From assembly GCA_902525075.1 (NCBI GenBank), contig CABZFV010000006.1, forward strand, positions 1 through 64,000: a stretch of DNA of 64,000 nt, written 5' to 3'. How positions within the stretch are numbered: position 1 is the first letter of the stretch; every line of letters begins with the position of its first letter. Positions 18,168 through 28,239 of the stretch are shown here, piece by piece. The notes beneath the pieces are model-generated. The model saw only the letters and a program-made list of their open reading frames with translations, was not told the DNA's origin and did not search any database. Source of the stretch: an uncultured Prochlorococcus sp. (GTDB lineage Bacteria; Cyanobacteriota; Cyanobacteriia; PCC-6307; Cyanobiaceae). Position numbers and translations under genes: made by a program.

Positions 18168-20706
18168 TTAACTCTTCAACATCGCAAGTAATTTCAACTG
18201 GCATTGGAGATACTTTCCAGATAGATTTGCAATACTCTCTAATAGATCGATCAGAAGAAAAATATCCAGATCTAGCAGTATTTAATAATGCCATTTTATT
18301 CCAAGCTTTTTTATTATTCCAGCATTCACTGACTATATCTTGTTTGTATAAGTAGTCTTCAAAGTCAGCCATAACAAAGAATGGATCATGTCCAGTCAAG
18401 CTATTTAATAAAGGTTTAAATAATTCTTTATCCCCATTGCTAAAGTGGCCTATTTCAATTAGGCGTATAACCTCTTTAAGTTCTGGACATTGATCAATAA
18501 AAGTTTTGGGGGAATAATTATTATTTTTTAAATCCATAATTTCACTTTCAGTTTTACCAAAAAGGAAGAAATTCTCTTTTTTCACAAGATCTCTTAATTC
18601 AACATTAGCTCCATCTAAGGTTCCAATAGTTAACGCTCCATTCATTGCAAATTTCATATTTCCAGTTCCAGATGCTTCTTTTCCGGCAGTTGAAATTTGT
18701 TCTGAAAGATCCGTTGCAGGATAAACTATTTCACCAAGTTTAACATTGTAGTCTGGTAAAAAAACAACTCTTAATAGACCATCCATATCAGGATCGGAAT
18801 TAACTACGTCAGCAATACCATTTATAAATCGAATCATCAGCTTTGCCATGAAGTAGCCTGGTGCAGCTTTACCTCCAAATATTATTGTTCTTGGTACTTC
18901 ATATTTGTTTGTACCGTTTTTGATTCTTAAATATTGAGCAATAATTTGAAGAGCGTTTAAATGTTGCCTTTTATATTGATGTATTCTTTTTACTTGAACG
19001 TCAAATAAACTGGATGGGTCTACAAGTATTCCAGTTTTTGAATGGATAAAACTAGATAATTTTCTTTTGCCATTAAGTTTAGTTTCCTCAAATTTTTCTA
19101 AAAAATTATTGTCATCTTTTTTTTCTTCTAACTTCTTAAGAAGTTCCATATTTGTTATCCAATTTGGACCAACTTCTTCTTCTAGAAGGTTAGATAATGA
19201 TGGATTAGATAGGGCAACCCATCTTCTTGGAGTAACCCCATTGGTTACATTTGTAAATTTTTCAGGCCATAACGCTGCGAATTCAGGCAGAAGCTGTCTT
19301 TTTATAAGATCTGAGTGAAGAGCTGCAACACCATTTATGTGATGGGCTCCAATTGTAGCTAAGTGGGCCATACGAACTGATTTGGAGCCTTCTTCATCAA
19401 TTATTGAAAGTTTTTGAAGGATCTTGTCATCTCCAGGATAACGTAGTCTTAATTGCTGTAGAAATCTCCAATTAATTTCATAAATAATTTCTAGATGACG
19501 AGGAAGAAGATCGTTAAATAAACCTAAATCCCATTTCTCTAAAGCTTCTGGTAATAATGTGTGGTTTGTATAAGCAACTGAGGAGGTTGTTATATTCCAA
19601 GCTTTATCCCAACCTATTTGATATTGGTCAATAAGAAGTCGCATTAATTCTGCAACTGCAATAGCAGGGTGGGTATCATTTAATTGGACTGTCCAATGAT
19701 TAGGAAATTCTGTAATTGGTATTGATCTTTTTTCAAGGCTTCTCAACATATCTTGAAGAGAACAACTTACAAAAAAATGTTGTTGTTTAAGTCTTAATCT
19801 TCTACCTTCGTCAGTTCCATCATTTGGATATAAAACTTTTGAAAGAGTTTCAGATGCAACTTTTTCTTCTACTGCACCATAATAATCACCAATATTGAAT
19901 GCATAAAAGTCAAAACTTTCAGTTGCATCAGCTCTCCATAATCTTAATCTGTCGCATGTATTTACTCTGTATCCTAAAACTGGAACGTCATGAGGTACTC
20001 CAATAGCATGTTCAGAGGGAATCCATCTTGATCTGTAGTTACCTTTATCATCTCTATAACTTTCAGTTCTGCCTCCAAAACCAACAAAACATGATTCGTC
20101 TGGTTGTGGAAGTTCCCATGGCCATCCCCCTTTTAACCATTTGTCAGTTACTTCAACTTGCCAACCATCCCTAATTAACTGATTGAATATTCCAAATTCA
20201 TATCTAATACCATAACCAACTGCTGGAACTTGTAACGATGCTAACGATTCCATATAACAAGCTGCAAGTCTACCAAGTCCACCATTTCCTAATCCAGGCT
20301 CCTCTTCAACTTCAAGAATTGTTGACAATGATTCAATGCCAAATCTTTTTAAAGCATCTTCTGCTTCTTGAGTTATTCCAAGATTTAGAAGATTATTACT
20401 TAATTGAGGGCCTATTAAAAATTCTGCTGATAAGTAGGCGACTGTTTTTTGTGGTTTTTTTCTTATGACTTCTTGGCTGGCTAAATATCTTGTCATTAGC
20501 CTATCTTTAACTGCATAACTTAAAGCCATATACAAGTCGTGAGGACTTGCAGAAGTAGCTAATTTTCCAAGGGTATAAAATAGATGGGCTGTCATTCCTT
20601 GAAAAACAGCATCAGAATCCATTCCAGCCTTTTCAGGATCTAAATAGCAGCCTGGAGTAGGCAAGCGTAGATCGAAGGGTTCGTTGGGATTAATTGGTTT
20701 AGCCAT
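18160..20706 (-). CDS. glgP: Glycogen phosphorylase
   Basis: Releases glucose-1-phosphate from glycogen, the night-time carbon store. The 848-residue protein has the GT35 blocks ACYMESLASLQVPAVGYGIRYEFG, LNDTHPAIAVAELMRLL, RIHQYKRQHLN and the PLP-site Lys in KEASGTGNMKFAMNGALTIG. An in-frame ATG 18 bases upstream (20724) would add MAIVCY; I prefer 20706 (MAKPINPNEPFDLRLPTPG) because homologues start near the conserved DLRLPTPGCYLDP, but cannot exclude the longer form. The promoter lies in the 154-base gap to the divergent antiporter gene. Confidence 0.96.
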   Translation of the reverse strand: MAKPINPNEPFDLRLPTPGCYLDPEKAGMDSDAVFQGMTAHLFYTLGKLATSASPHDLYMALSYAVKDRLMTRYLASQEVIRKKPQKTVAYLSAEFLIGPQLSNNLLNLGITQEAEDALKRFGIESLSTILEVEEEPGLGNGGLGRLAACYMESLASLQVPAVGYGIRYEFGIFNQLIRDGWQVEVTDKWLKGGWPWELPQPDESCFVGFGGRTESYRDDKGNYRSRWIPSEHAIGVPHDVPVLGYRVNTCDRLRLWRADATESFDFYAFNIGDYYGAVEEKVASETLSKVLYPNDGTDEGRRLRLKQQHFFVSCSLQDMLRSLEKRSIPITEFPNHWTVQLNDTHPAIAVAELMRLLIDQYQIGWDKAWNITTSSVAYTNHTLLPEALEKWDLGLFNDLLPRHLEIIYEINWRFLQQLRLRYPGDDKILQKLSIIDEEGSKSVRMAHLATIGAHHINGVAALHSDLIKRQLLPEFAALWPEKFTNVTNGVTPRRWVALSNPSLSNLLEEEVGPNWITNMELLKKLEEKKDDNNFLEKFEETKLNGKRKLSSFIHSKTGILVDPSSLFDVQVKRIHQYKRQHLNALQIIAQYLRIKNGTNKYEVPRTIIFGGKAAPGYFMAKLMIRFINGIADVVNSDPDMDGLLRVVFLPDYNVKLGEIVYPATDLSEQISTAGKEASGTGNMKFAMNGALTIGTLDGANVELRDLVKKENFFLFGKTESEIMDLKNNNYSPKTFIDQCPELKEVIRLIEIGHFSNGDKELFKPLLNSLTGHDPFFVMADFEDYLYKQDIVSECWNNKKAWNKMALLNTARSGYFSSDRSIREYCKSIWKVSPMPVEITCDVEELTN

Positions 20707-20860
20707 ATAACAGACAATAGCCATTTTTTTGAAAATTTCTTTGTTGTAACTTCAGATCCACACTTGTTGAGTATTTTTGCTTTTTTCTTACATATTTCTT
20801 AAAGTGGGCCCTCTATAAACTATCTTCCAATTAGGTAGTTTATTTTTTCTCTCATTTCAT

Positions 20861-22228
20861 ATGTATTCTTTACTTGCTGAATTAAGTGCACATGATTTAG
20901 AAGTTGCTGAAACTTTGATAGGAGTTATAAGGTTTCTACTGATATTTTTAGCTGCAAGAGCATTAGCAGAAGTATTAGTAAGACTAAGTTTACCAACGAT
21001 AGTAGGTGAGCTGCTCGCAGGGGTTGTAATAGGGGCATCAGGATTCCATTTGTTAATACCGCCCTCGGCAGGAACGGAATTAAATGAAGGACTTGTAAAT
21101 GTTATTAGCTCGTTGGCGTCCATCCCGCCAGAAGCTGTACCTGATGTTTATTTCGAAAGTTTTCCATCCCTCCAAGCAGTAGCTACTCTCGGCTTATATG
21201 CTCTTTTATTTTTAACAGGATTAGAAAGTGAGTTAGAGGAATTAGTAGCTGTCGGAGCTCAAGCTTTTACAGTTGCTATGGCTGGTGTAATTTTACCTTT
21301 TGCCTTTGGAACTCTTGGATTAATGTTTATTTTCCAGGTAGATCTAATTCCTGCAGTTTTTGCTGGAGCATCTATGACGGCAACAAGTATAGGAATTACT
21401 GCTAGTGTTTTTGGTGAGTTAGGATATTTAAAAACCAGAGAAGGACAGATTGTTATTGGTGCAGCAGTACTAGACGATATTTTGGGAATTGTAATTCTGG
21501 CTGTTGTTGTGGCTCTTGCTGCAGGAGGTACTTTAGAAATTGCTCCTATTATTAAATTAGTTGCTGCAGCTGTAGTATTTGTTATTGCTGCTATCGCATT
21601 AAGTAGAACTGCAGCCCCAGGGTTTGATTGGTTATTAGATAGATTAAAGGCTCCTGGAGCCGTGGTGGTAGCTTCTTTTGTGATACTTGTGCTGTGTTGT
21701 TTTGTAGCAACAGCAATTGGATTGGAAGCAGCTTTAGGTGCTTTTGCAGCTGGACTAATTCTTAGTAGTTCTAAAAATAATCACGCAATCCAACAATCCG
21801 TTTTACCTTTAGTATCCTTGTTCGCGACTATTTTCTTCGTATTAGTAGGAGCTGGAATGGATTTATCAGTTATCAATCCACTTGATCCAACAAGTAGGTC
21901 AGCTCTTGTAGTTGCAGGATTTTTATTAGTTGTAGCAATTATTGGAAAAATTGCTGCCGGATGGGTATTTTCGAGCGATAAACCTACTAATAGATTAGTT
22001 GTAGGTTTGGGCATGATGCCTAGAGGAGAGGTTGGTTTAATTTTCCTTGGGCTAGGAACAAGCGCTAAATTGTTAACTCCTTCTCTTGAAGCAGCTATTT
22101 TATTAATGGTCATAGGAACTACATTTCTTGCACCTGTTCTCTTGAGAATTGTTCTAAAAGATAAGCCACCGAATGATGGTAATAAGATTTCAGATGATGT
22201 TGCAGCTGATCCTGTAGGTCTTCTTTAG
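20861..22228 (+). CDS. CPA2-family monovalent cation/proton antiporter
   Basis: A 455-residue membrane protein with about 12 predicted helices. The CPA2 fold is shown by LPTIVGELLAGVVIGAS, the crossed helices around TATSIGITASVFGELG and the acidic pair in GAAVLDDILGIVILAVV, plus GMMPRGEVGLIFLGLG. There is no cytosolic TrkA-N domain, so it is NapA/KefB-like without the regulatory part. It probably exchanges Na+ or K+ for H+ at the plasma or thylakoid membrane; the ion cannot be told from sequence. Confidence 0.92.
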   Translation: MYSLLAELSAHDLEVAETLIGVIRFLLIFLAARALAEVLVRLSLPTIVGELLAGVVIGASGFHLLIPPSAGTELNEGLVNVISSLASIPPEAVPDVYFESFPSLQAVATLGLYALLFLTGLESELEELVAVGAQAFTVAMAGVILPFAFGTLGLMFIFQVDLIPAVFAGASMTATSIGITASVFGELGYLKTREGQIVIGAAVLDDILGIVILAVVVALAAGGTLEIAPIIKLVAAAVVFVIAAIALSRTAAPGFDWLLDRLKAPGAVVVASFVILVLCCFVATAIGLEAALGAFAAGLILSSSKNNHAIQQSVLPLVSLFATIFFVLVGAGMDLSVINPLDPTSRSALVVAGFLLVVAIIGKIAAGWVFSSDKPTNRLVVGLGMMPRGEVGLIFLGLGTSAKLLTPSLEAAILLMVIGTTFLAPVLLRIVLKDKPPNDGNKISDDVAADPVGLL

Positions 22229-22270
22229 GAAATAATTTTATTAGTATTAATCAATATAGTATTTCATTAA

Positions 22271-23170
22271 ATGGAAAAATCAGCTCTGATAGAAAGTGAT
22301 GTAAATTATGACTGGAATTTTTTAAATTACCCAATACATACTATTTCTGCTAAGCCTGAGCAAACATCAAAAGAATGTGCAATTTTATTAATTCATGGTT
22401 TCGGGGCTTCTACGGATCATTGGAGATTCAATATCCCTATTTTGAGTAGCAAATATGAAGTTCATGCGATGGATCTTCTCGGTTTTGGAAAAAGTCCTAA
22501 GCCCCAAGATGTTGAATACTCAGGATCTTTATGGAAGGATCAGGTTGTTGCTTATGTACAAGAAAAAATAAAAAAACCCACAATTGTTGTTGGAAATTCA
22601 TTAGGTGGTTACGCAGCATTAGCAGCTGGGGCAGAATTAAATGATCTCAATGCAGGAGTGATATTACTTAATGCTGCAGGATATTTTAGTGAAGAAAAAA
22701 CTATCAAAAAGAATATGTTGCAAACTTCAATTGAAACAGTTGCCGGCATATTTTTGAAAAATATTGTTCTTCAACGTTTGATTTTTGAGAATATGAGAAA
22801 TCCAAAAAATATTAAAAAAACTTTGAATCAAGTTTATGTTGATAAAAAAAATGTTGATGATTTTTTAGTTGAGTCAATAAGGAAGCCTTCATTAGATTTC
22901 GGAGCTTTTAATGTTTTTAGAAGTGTATTTAACCCATCAGGTCCTCAGGGATTGCCGTTGGATAAGCTATTCGCAAAACTAAATGCACCATTATTACTTC
23001 TTTGGGGAGGTAAAGATCCATGGATGAACACTCCAAAAAAAAGAAATCTATATAAAAAATTTACACCAAAGAATACAAAAGAAATTATTCTTGACGCAGG
23101 ACATTGCCCTCATGATGAGATTCCTGAATTAGTTAATCAGCATATTTTGGATTGGGTTGATTCTCTTTAA
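22271..23170 (+). CDS. Alpha/beta-fold hydrolase
   Basis: A 299-residue hydrolase. The oxyanion-hole motif HGFGAS (about 42-47), the nucleophile elbow GNSLGGYAAL (Ser about 111), an acid in WGGKDPWM and the His in DAGHCPHDEIPEL form the expected triad. A cap region lies between about 140 and 215. The overall pattern is like plastid/cyanobacterial hydrolases near pheophytinase and epoxide hydrolase types, but the substrate is not known. It lies 42 bases after the antiporter and 9 bases before the mutarotase-like gene. Confidence 0.9.
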   Translation: MEKSALIESDVNYDWNFLNYPIHTISAKPEQTSKECAILLIHGFGASTDHWRFNIPILSSKYEVHAMDLLGFGKSPKPQDVEYSGSLWKDQVVAYVQEKIKKPTIVVGNSLGGYAALAAGAELNDLNAGVILLNAAGYFSEEKTIKKNMLQTSIETVAGIFLKNIVLQRLIFENMRNPKNIKKTLNQVYVDKKNVDDFLVESIRKPSLDFGAFNVFRSVFNPSGPQGLPLDKLFAKLNAPLLLLWGGKDPWMNTPKKRNLYKKFTPKNTKEIILDAGHCPHDEIPELVNQHILDWVDSL

Positions 23171-23179
23171 GTAATAATC

Positions 23180-24034
23180 GTGAAACTTGAATTATCTAAT
23201 AAGGACCGAGGAATTTTTGTCTTTCAATTAGATAAAAATAATTACATTAAATTTTGTCCTGAAAGAGGAGGCGTTATTACAAATTGGGTTTCGGATGGTA
23301 ATGAAATACTTTATTTCGATGAAACAAGATTTATGGACAAAACAAAAAGTATTAGGGGAGGTATTCCAATCTTGTTTCCAATTTGTGGAAATCTCAATAC
23401 CTCTAGTTCAGTATTTGGAAATGGTTATTTGCAATTACCACAACATGGTTTCGCTAGGGATTTGCAATGGCAATACTCCTTCAATAAAAATGAAAAAATT
23501 TTATGCTTATTCTTAAATGCATCTAAACAAACCAAAAAATATTATCCTTTCGATTTCGAACTAAAAATAGAAGTTACCTTAAAAATCAACTTTTTAGAAT
23601 TTAAAATTACAATCCATAACAAAACAGATTTTGCAATGCCTATAAATTTTGGTTTGCATCCTTATTTTAATGTTTCAGAATTCAAAAATTTAGAGTTTGT
23701 TGATAATCCACTTAATTGTCAGGATCAAGAAAGAAATACTATAAGTAATACATTGGATGAATTAAACAAAATTAATTTAGGAGTTGATCTACTTATGTAT
23801 ACCTTTGGTAGAAGCTCTTTTCGAGATAAGATTTTTAAAAGAGAGGTAACTTTAAATCATCCATATCCTTTTGATTTAGGCGTTATTTGGAGTGATCCTC
23901 CAAGAAGAATGATATGTCTCGAACCTTGGACTAGTCCCCGAAATTCTTTTGTTGATGGATTTAGAAAAATTATGATTCCTTCAAATGATAGCAAAAGGTT
24001 AAATGCCTCAATACAAATAAAATCTCTTAAGTAA
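23180..24034 (+). CDS. Aldose 1-epimerase-like (mutarotase superfamily)
   Basis: A 284-residue galactose-mutarotase-fold protein. Visible are GGIPILFPICGNL, LPQHGFARDLQWQ, the catalytic His in LHPYFNVS and the base Glu in CLEPWTSPRNSFVDG. The QHGFARDL block resembles glucose-6-phosphate 1-epimerases of the YeaD type. It starts with GTG, 9 bases after the hydrolase gene, and is followed by a DUF1537 kinase after 13 bases, so the three genes may be one unit. The exact sugar is unknown. Confidence 0.88.
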   Translation: MKLELSNKDRGIFVFQLDKNNYIKFCPERGGVITNWVSDGNEILYFDETRFMDKTKSIRGGIPILFPICGNLNTSSSVFGNGYLQLPQHGFARDLQWQYSFNKNEKILCLFLNASKQTKKYYPFDFELKIEVTLKINFLEFKITIHNKTDFAMPINFGLHPYFNVSEFKNLEFVDNPLNCQDQERNTISNTLDELNKINLGVDLLMYTFGRSSFRDKIFKREVTLNHPYPFDLGVIWSDPPRRMICLEPWTSPRNSFVDGFRKIMIPSNDSKRLNASIQIKSLK

Positions 24035-24047
24035 TTTTGCAATACTT

Positions 24048-25397
24048 ATGAAATTTGTCGTTATAGATGATGATCCCACAGGCTCTCAAACTGTTCACGA
24101 TTGCTTATTACTGCTTAAGTGGGACTGCGCAACTTTAGTAAGAGGTTTTGAATCTAAATCTAATTTATTTTTTATTTTGGCAAACACAAGGTCACTATCG
24201 GAAAATGATGCGAAATTAACAATAGAGGAAATTTGCAAAAATCTAAAGACTGTAATTACTTCTCAAGCCTATGAAGAAGAAATTATTTTTATAAGTAGAG
24301 GAGACTCTACTCTTCGAGGACATAACTATCTAGAGCCAATTGCTCTAAATAGTTTCTTAGGTCCTTTTGATGCTACTTTTCATATTCCAGCTTTCATAGA
24401 GGGTAAAAGATTAACAATTAATGGATCTCATTTCGTTGATAAAACTCCTATTAGTCAAACAATTTTTGCAAAAGATAAAATTTTTGGATATGAGACGAGT
24501 AATGTCAAGAATCTTTTATTTCAGCAGAGTAAATCGCAAATAAATTTTGAAGATATTCAAAATCTTTTATTGTCAGATATCGAAATGCTAAATGATGAAG
24601 AAAATAATATTGTTTTTAAAACACTAAAGAACTTGAAGAATAATAAACATGTAGTTGTAGATGCAGAAAATTATTCTCAACTAAAAAAATTTTCTTTAGT
24701 AATTAAAAAATTAATTAAACAAAAAAAATTCCTTTTTCGAACTGCAGCAAGTTTTATAAGTTCAATTTCTGAAAAAAAAAGTGTCTCTCAGAGTGAAATA
24801 TTTTTTTCTAATTTAAGAATAAGAAATAAAGAAAAAAGTTTTCTTCCAGGACTGATAATTGTTGGATCTTATGTAGAACTTTCAACAATGCAATTGAATA
24901 ATTTATTAGAGATAAGTAATTGCAATCCAGTTGAATTAGATGTTTTTGAATTCTTTAAAATTACTTCATCAGAAAATAATCAGAAGCGGAGGAATTTGTT
25001 TAAAAATAAATTTTTGAAAGAAATTAGATTTTCTATTGAGAAAGGAAAAACTCCTGTTTTGTTTACTTCAAGAAAATTTATGTCTTTAGATACTTCTGAA
25101 CTATTTAATTTTTATAATTTACTCGCTTGTTTTATTGCTGAATTAGTTGCAGATTTGAAATATGAAATAGGATATTTGATTTCAAAAGGTGGAATAACAA
25201 CAAATTTGATTCTTAGTAAAGGACTTAATGCAGATTGTGTTTATCTTGAAGGACAGATTTTAACTGGCATTTCAGTGGTGACTTATAATCTAAAAAATGG
25301 GGAAAAACTTCCCATTGTTACTCATCCTGGAAACATTGGTACTAAAGATTCATTGGTTAATATTTGGAAAGTTTTTGAAAATAAAAATAATTTTTAA
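24048..25397 (+). CDS. DUF1537 (four-carbon acid sugar kinase family) protein
   Basis: A 449-residue protein with the two-domain layout of the OtnK/YgbK family: the N-terminal substrate domain (VVIDDDPTGSQTVHD, FISRGDSTLRGHNYLE, IPAFIEGKRLTINGSHF) and a C-terminal ATP-binding domain (ISKGGITTNLILSKGL, LEGQILTGISVV, PIVTHPGNIGTKDSLV). Known members phosphorylate four-carbon sugar acids such as 3-oxo-tetronate. I see no matching dehydrogenase or aldolase nearby, so its substrate here is open. It converges on icd, 2 bases apart. Confidence 0.88.
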   Translation: MKFVVIDDDPTGSQTVHDCLLLLKWDCATLVRGFESKSNLFFILANTRSLSENDAKLTIEEICKNLKTVITSQAYEEEIIFISRGDSTLRGHNYLEPIALNSFLGPFDATFHIPAFIEGKRLTINGSHFVDKTPISQTIFAKDKIFGYETSNVKNLLFQQSKSQINFEDIQNLLLSDIEMLNDEENNIVFKTLKNLKNNKHVVVDAENYSQLKKFSLVIKKLIKQKKFLFRTAASFISSISEKKSVSQSEIFFSNLRIRNKEKSFLPGLIIVGSYVELSTMQLNNLLEISNCNPVELDVFEFFKITSSENNQKRRNLFKNKFLKEIRFSIEKGKTPVLFTSRKFMSLDTSELFNFYNLLACFIAELVADLKYEIGYLISKGGITTNLILSKGLNADCVYLEGQILTGISVVTYNLKNGEKLPIVTHPGNIGTKDSLVNIWKVFENKNNF

Positions 25398-25399
25398 AA

Positions 25400-26824
25400 T
25401 TAGAAATTTGAGATAATTTCTTCAGCAAAACTGCTGCAGGATAAGGGTTCTACTTTTGGTTCCATTAAGCGTGCTAAATCATAGGTGACTTTTTTTTGTT
25501 CTATTGCCTTACTTAAACCATTAGTAATTAAGTTAGCTGCCTCATCCCAACCAAAATATTCAAGCATCATTACACCACTAAGAATTACTGAGCCTGGATT
25601 AATCTTATTTAAGCCTGCATGTTTTGGTGCAGTACCGTGCGTAGCTTCGAAAATTGCTGCATTATCTCCAATATTTGCACCAGGAGCCATACCTAGGCCA
25701 CCAACAATTGCTGCAGCTGCATCAGAAACATAGTCTCCATTGAGATTTAAGGTTGCAAGAATTGAATATTCTTGAGGTCTAGTTTGAATTTGTTGAAATA
25801 TACTATCAGCTATCCGATCATCAACAAGAATAAGTTCTTTCCATTTTCCATCTCCGTGAGAATTTGATATTGATGCAATAACTTCTTTAATTTCTTCGCA
25901 AATGAATGCTTTTTTGTTATTTGTAAGCTTGTCAAAACCTGGTTCAATTTTTCGAGCATTATTTTCAATTGTAATTTCTGGATTTTTCTGAATGTTATCT
26001 AAAATCCAGCTTTCTCTTTCTGTAATGCAATCTTCTCTAAATTCATTTATTGCTAATTCATATCCCCAATCTCTAAATGCACCTTCTGTATATTTCATAA
26101 TATTCCCTTTATGTACAAGGGTCACATGCCTTCTATCTCCTGTTAATCTTTTGGCATGTTCAATAGCTTTTCTAATATGCCTTTGGCTACCAGATTTACT
26201 CACCGGTTTTATTCCAATACCTGATCCGTCGGGTATAGATCTATTTTTTAAATTTTTACTTTTTGGTATGACAACGTTATTTAAGTGATTAATTAATTCA
26301 AGACAATTATTATCCTCCGCTTCCCATTCAATTCCCATGTAGATATCCTCAGTATTTTCTCTATAAACAATAACGTCTAAATTTTGGGGATTTTTGTGAG
26401 GGCTAGGAGTTCCTGAATAATATTTGCATGGTCTAACACAGCTATATAAATCAAATATTTGCCTTAATGCAACATTAAGAGATCTAATACCTCCACCGAT
26501 GGGAGTCGTTAAAGGACCTTTGATGGCTACACCAAAGTGTTTGATTGCTTCAATAGTATCTTGCGGGAGGTAGTTATATGTTCCATAAAGTTCACAAGCT
26601 TCATCTCCTGCATAGACTTTAAACCAATTAATTTTTCTTTCATCTCCATAGCTTTTTTTAATAGCTGAATCGAGAACGATTTGAGTTGCAGGCCAAATAT
26701 CAACTCCAGTACCATCACCCCTAATAAATGGGACAATTGGATTATTAGGAACATTAGGTTTGCCTTGATTAAAAGTAATTATCTCGCCTTTATTAGGTAA
26801 AGTTAATTTTTCAAATTTTGGCAT
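25400..26824 (-). CDS. icd: Isocitrate dehydrogenase, NADP-dependent
   Basis: Converts isocitrate to 2-oxoglutarate, the carbon skeleton for ammonium assimilation. The 474-residue length is the cyanobacterial size, longer than in E. coli. Conserved parts include PFIRGDGTGVDIW, RSLNVALRQIFDLYSCVRP, YRENTEDIYMGIE, the phosphorylation/substrate loop, HKGNIMKYTEGAF, GGLGMAPGANIGD and ATHGTAPKHAG. I looked for an NtcA box (GTA-N8-TAC) in the upstream gap and did not find a clear one. Confidence 0.97.
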   Translation of the reverse strand: MPKFEKLTLPNKGEIITFNQGKPNVPNNPIVPFIRGDGTGVDIWPATQIVLDSAIKKSYGDERKINWFKVYAGDEACELYGTYNYLPQDTIEAIKHFGVAIKGPLTTPIGGGIRSLNVALRQIFDLYSCVRPCKYYSGTPSPHKNPQNLDVIVYRENTEDIYMGIEWEAEDNNCLELINHLNNVVIPKSKNLKNRSIPDGSGIGIKPVSKSGSQRHIRKAIEHAKRLTGDRRHVTLVHKGNIMKYTEGAFRDWGYELAINEFREDCITERESWILDNIQKNPEITIENNARKIEPGFDKLTNNKKAFICEEIKEVIASISNSHGDGKWKELILVDDRIADSIFQQIQTRPQEYSILATLNLNGDYVSDAAAAIVGGLGMAPGANIGDNAAIFEATHGTAPKHAGLNKINPGSVILSGVMMLEYFGWDEAANLITNGLSKAIEQKKVTYDLARLMEPKVEPLSCSSFAEEIISNF

Positions 26825-27034
26825 AGCATTGAATTGATAAAAGATAACTCATTGAAGTTCCTCGTATTGTAATTTGCGATGAGTTATTTTCTTTAAAACC
26901 TAGAAATTTATTATTCAAATGTGAATAGAGAATAGTTTATTGATCAGCATTTCAACATCTTTATTAAAAGAAAAAGTAGTTAATAACCAAGTTAAAGCAA
27001 ATTATGTCATTTTCAAAAAAATACTCTGCTGTTT

Positions 27035-27466
27035 ATGAATGCGAGCTCAAATGTAAGTAATGTTGAAATAGCTAATAAAATTGCTTCAACTGCAGCAGTG
27101 TTTCGTAAATATTTTCCAGATGCAAACGTTAACTTTAGTCCCTGGGACAATTCAAATAATGAATCCATGCAAGATACTATTGATTTTGCGTTTCATTTCC
27201 CTGGTTGGAGTCCTCTTATTGAATGTAGAGCAATACTCTTACAATTAAGAATTGAAAATGATAATAATGGCAGAGTTCCGAAATTGTTGGGAATAATAAT
27301 GCGAGGTATGATTGTTCCCTCCGAGAGATGGAGAGTGGCTACCATCGGTGATTGGGAAATGACTGGTACACATTTACCGCAAAAGGAACAAAAAGATAAC
27401 CTTTTTTTGGTTTGTAAAGAACTTTATAAGCTATTCTCTAAAACATCCGCTGGTAACAAAAATTAG
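27035..27466 (+). CDS. Unknown protein upstream of the bilin genes
   Basis: A 143-residue soluble protein with mixed alpha/beta pattern: IANKIASTAAVFRKYFPDANVNFSPWD, then DFAFHFPGWSPLIECRAILLQLRI and RMIVPSERWRVATIGDWEMTG-like text (GMIVPSERWRVATIGDWEM). No signal peptide or membrane segment. I do not recognise the family. It precedes ho1 by 57 bases on the same strand, which may mean a link to bilin metabolism, but nothing in the sequence shows this. Confidence 0.78.
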   Translation: MNASSNVSNVEIANKIASTAAVFRKYFPDANVNFSPWDNSNNESMQDTIDFAFHFPGWSPLIECRAILLQLRIENDNNGRVPKLLGIIMRGMIVPSERWRVATIGDWEMTGTHLPQKEQKDNLFLVCKELYKLFSKTSAGNKN

Positions 27467-27523
27467 CTGTTTTATGTATTTTCCTTGTAGATTAAATACA
27501 CTAACAAAAATAATTCAAAATAT

Positions 27524-28234
27524 ATGGCAGTTGCTCTTGCAGGACAATTAAGAGAAGGGACAAAAAAATCCCATACTATGGCAGAAAATACTGGATTTGT
27601 GGCTTGTTTTTTAAAAGGAGTTGTTGAAAAAAAATCTTATAGAAAATTAATTAGTGATTTATATTTTGTGTATGAAGCTATGGAAGAAGAAATTGAAAGA
27701 CTGGTCAATGAGGAACATCCCGTAATAAAACCTATAGGTTTTAAATCATTATTCAGGAAAGAAACTCTTATAAATGATCTTAAATTTTATTTTGGTGAAA
27801 ACTGGAAGAATGAAATTAATATTTCTCACTCAGCAAAAGAATATGTTGAGAGAATCCGAGAGGTCGCTAAAAATTCACCAGAGCTCTTAGTTGGTCACCA
27901 CTACACTCGCTATATAGGAGATTTATCTGGGGGGCAAATCTTGAAAAGGATTGCTAAAAAAGCATTAAATTTGCAGGGAAATGATGGTTTAAATTTTTAT
28001 GAGTTTGATTTAATTGCTGATGAAAAGCAATTCAAGGAAGAATATTCCCTTACTTTGAATCAACTTCCAATAAATCAAAAGACGGCTGATCAAATTATTG
28101 ATGAAGCTAATCAAGCTTTTACTTACAATATGAAAATGTTTAAGGAGCTTGAAGGTAACTTGATTGCTGTTTTAGGCAAGATTGTATTCAATTACATTAC
28201 AAAAAAAGTTAGGAAAGGAAGTACCGAGACCTAA
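27524..28234 (+). CDS. ho1: Heme oxygenase
   Basis: Opens heme to biliverdin IXalpha, iron and CO using ferredoxin. The 236-residue protein has the proximal His in [14 protein letters not shown] (His17) and the distal helix [25 protein letters not shown], both typical of HO1. It starts a tight three-gene row: ho1, then pebA after 5 bases, then pebB with no gap. Together these turn heme into phycoerythrobilin. Confidence 0.97.
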   Translation: MAVALAGQLREGTKKSHTMAENTGFVACFLKGVVEKKSYRKLISDLYFVYEAMEEEIERLVNEEHPVIKPIGFKSLFRKETLINDLKFYFGENWKNEINISHSAKEYVERIREVAKNSPELLVGHHYTRYIGDLSGGQILKRIAKKALNLQGNDGLNFYEFDLIADEKQFKEEYSLTLNQLPINQKTADQIIDEANQAFTYNMKMFKELEGNLIAVLGKIVFNYITKKVRKGSTET

Positions 28235-28239
28235 TATTT

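Noticed and set aside
20238..21123. Antisense frames over glgP and the antiporter
   Set aside because: Low-complexity shadows of clear genes with strong family motifs on the other strand.
26825..27034. NtcA binding site upstream of icd
   Set aside because: icd is a known NtcA target in other cyanobacteria, but no GTA-N8-TAC was found in this gap by eye.
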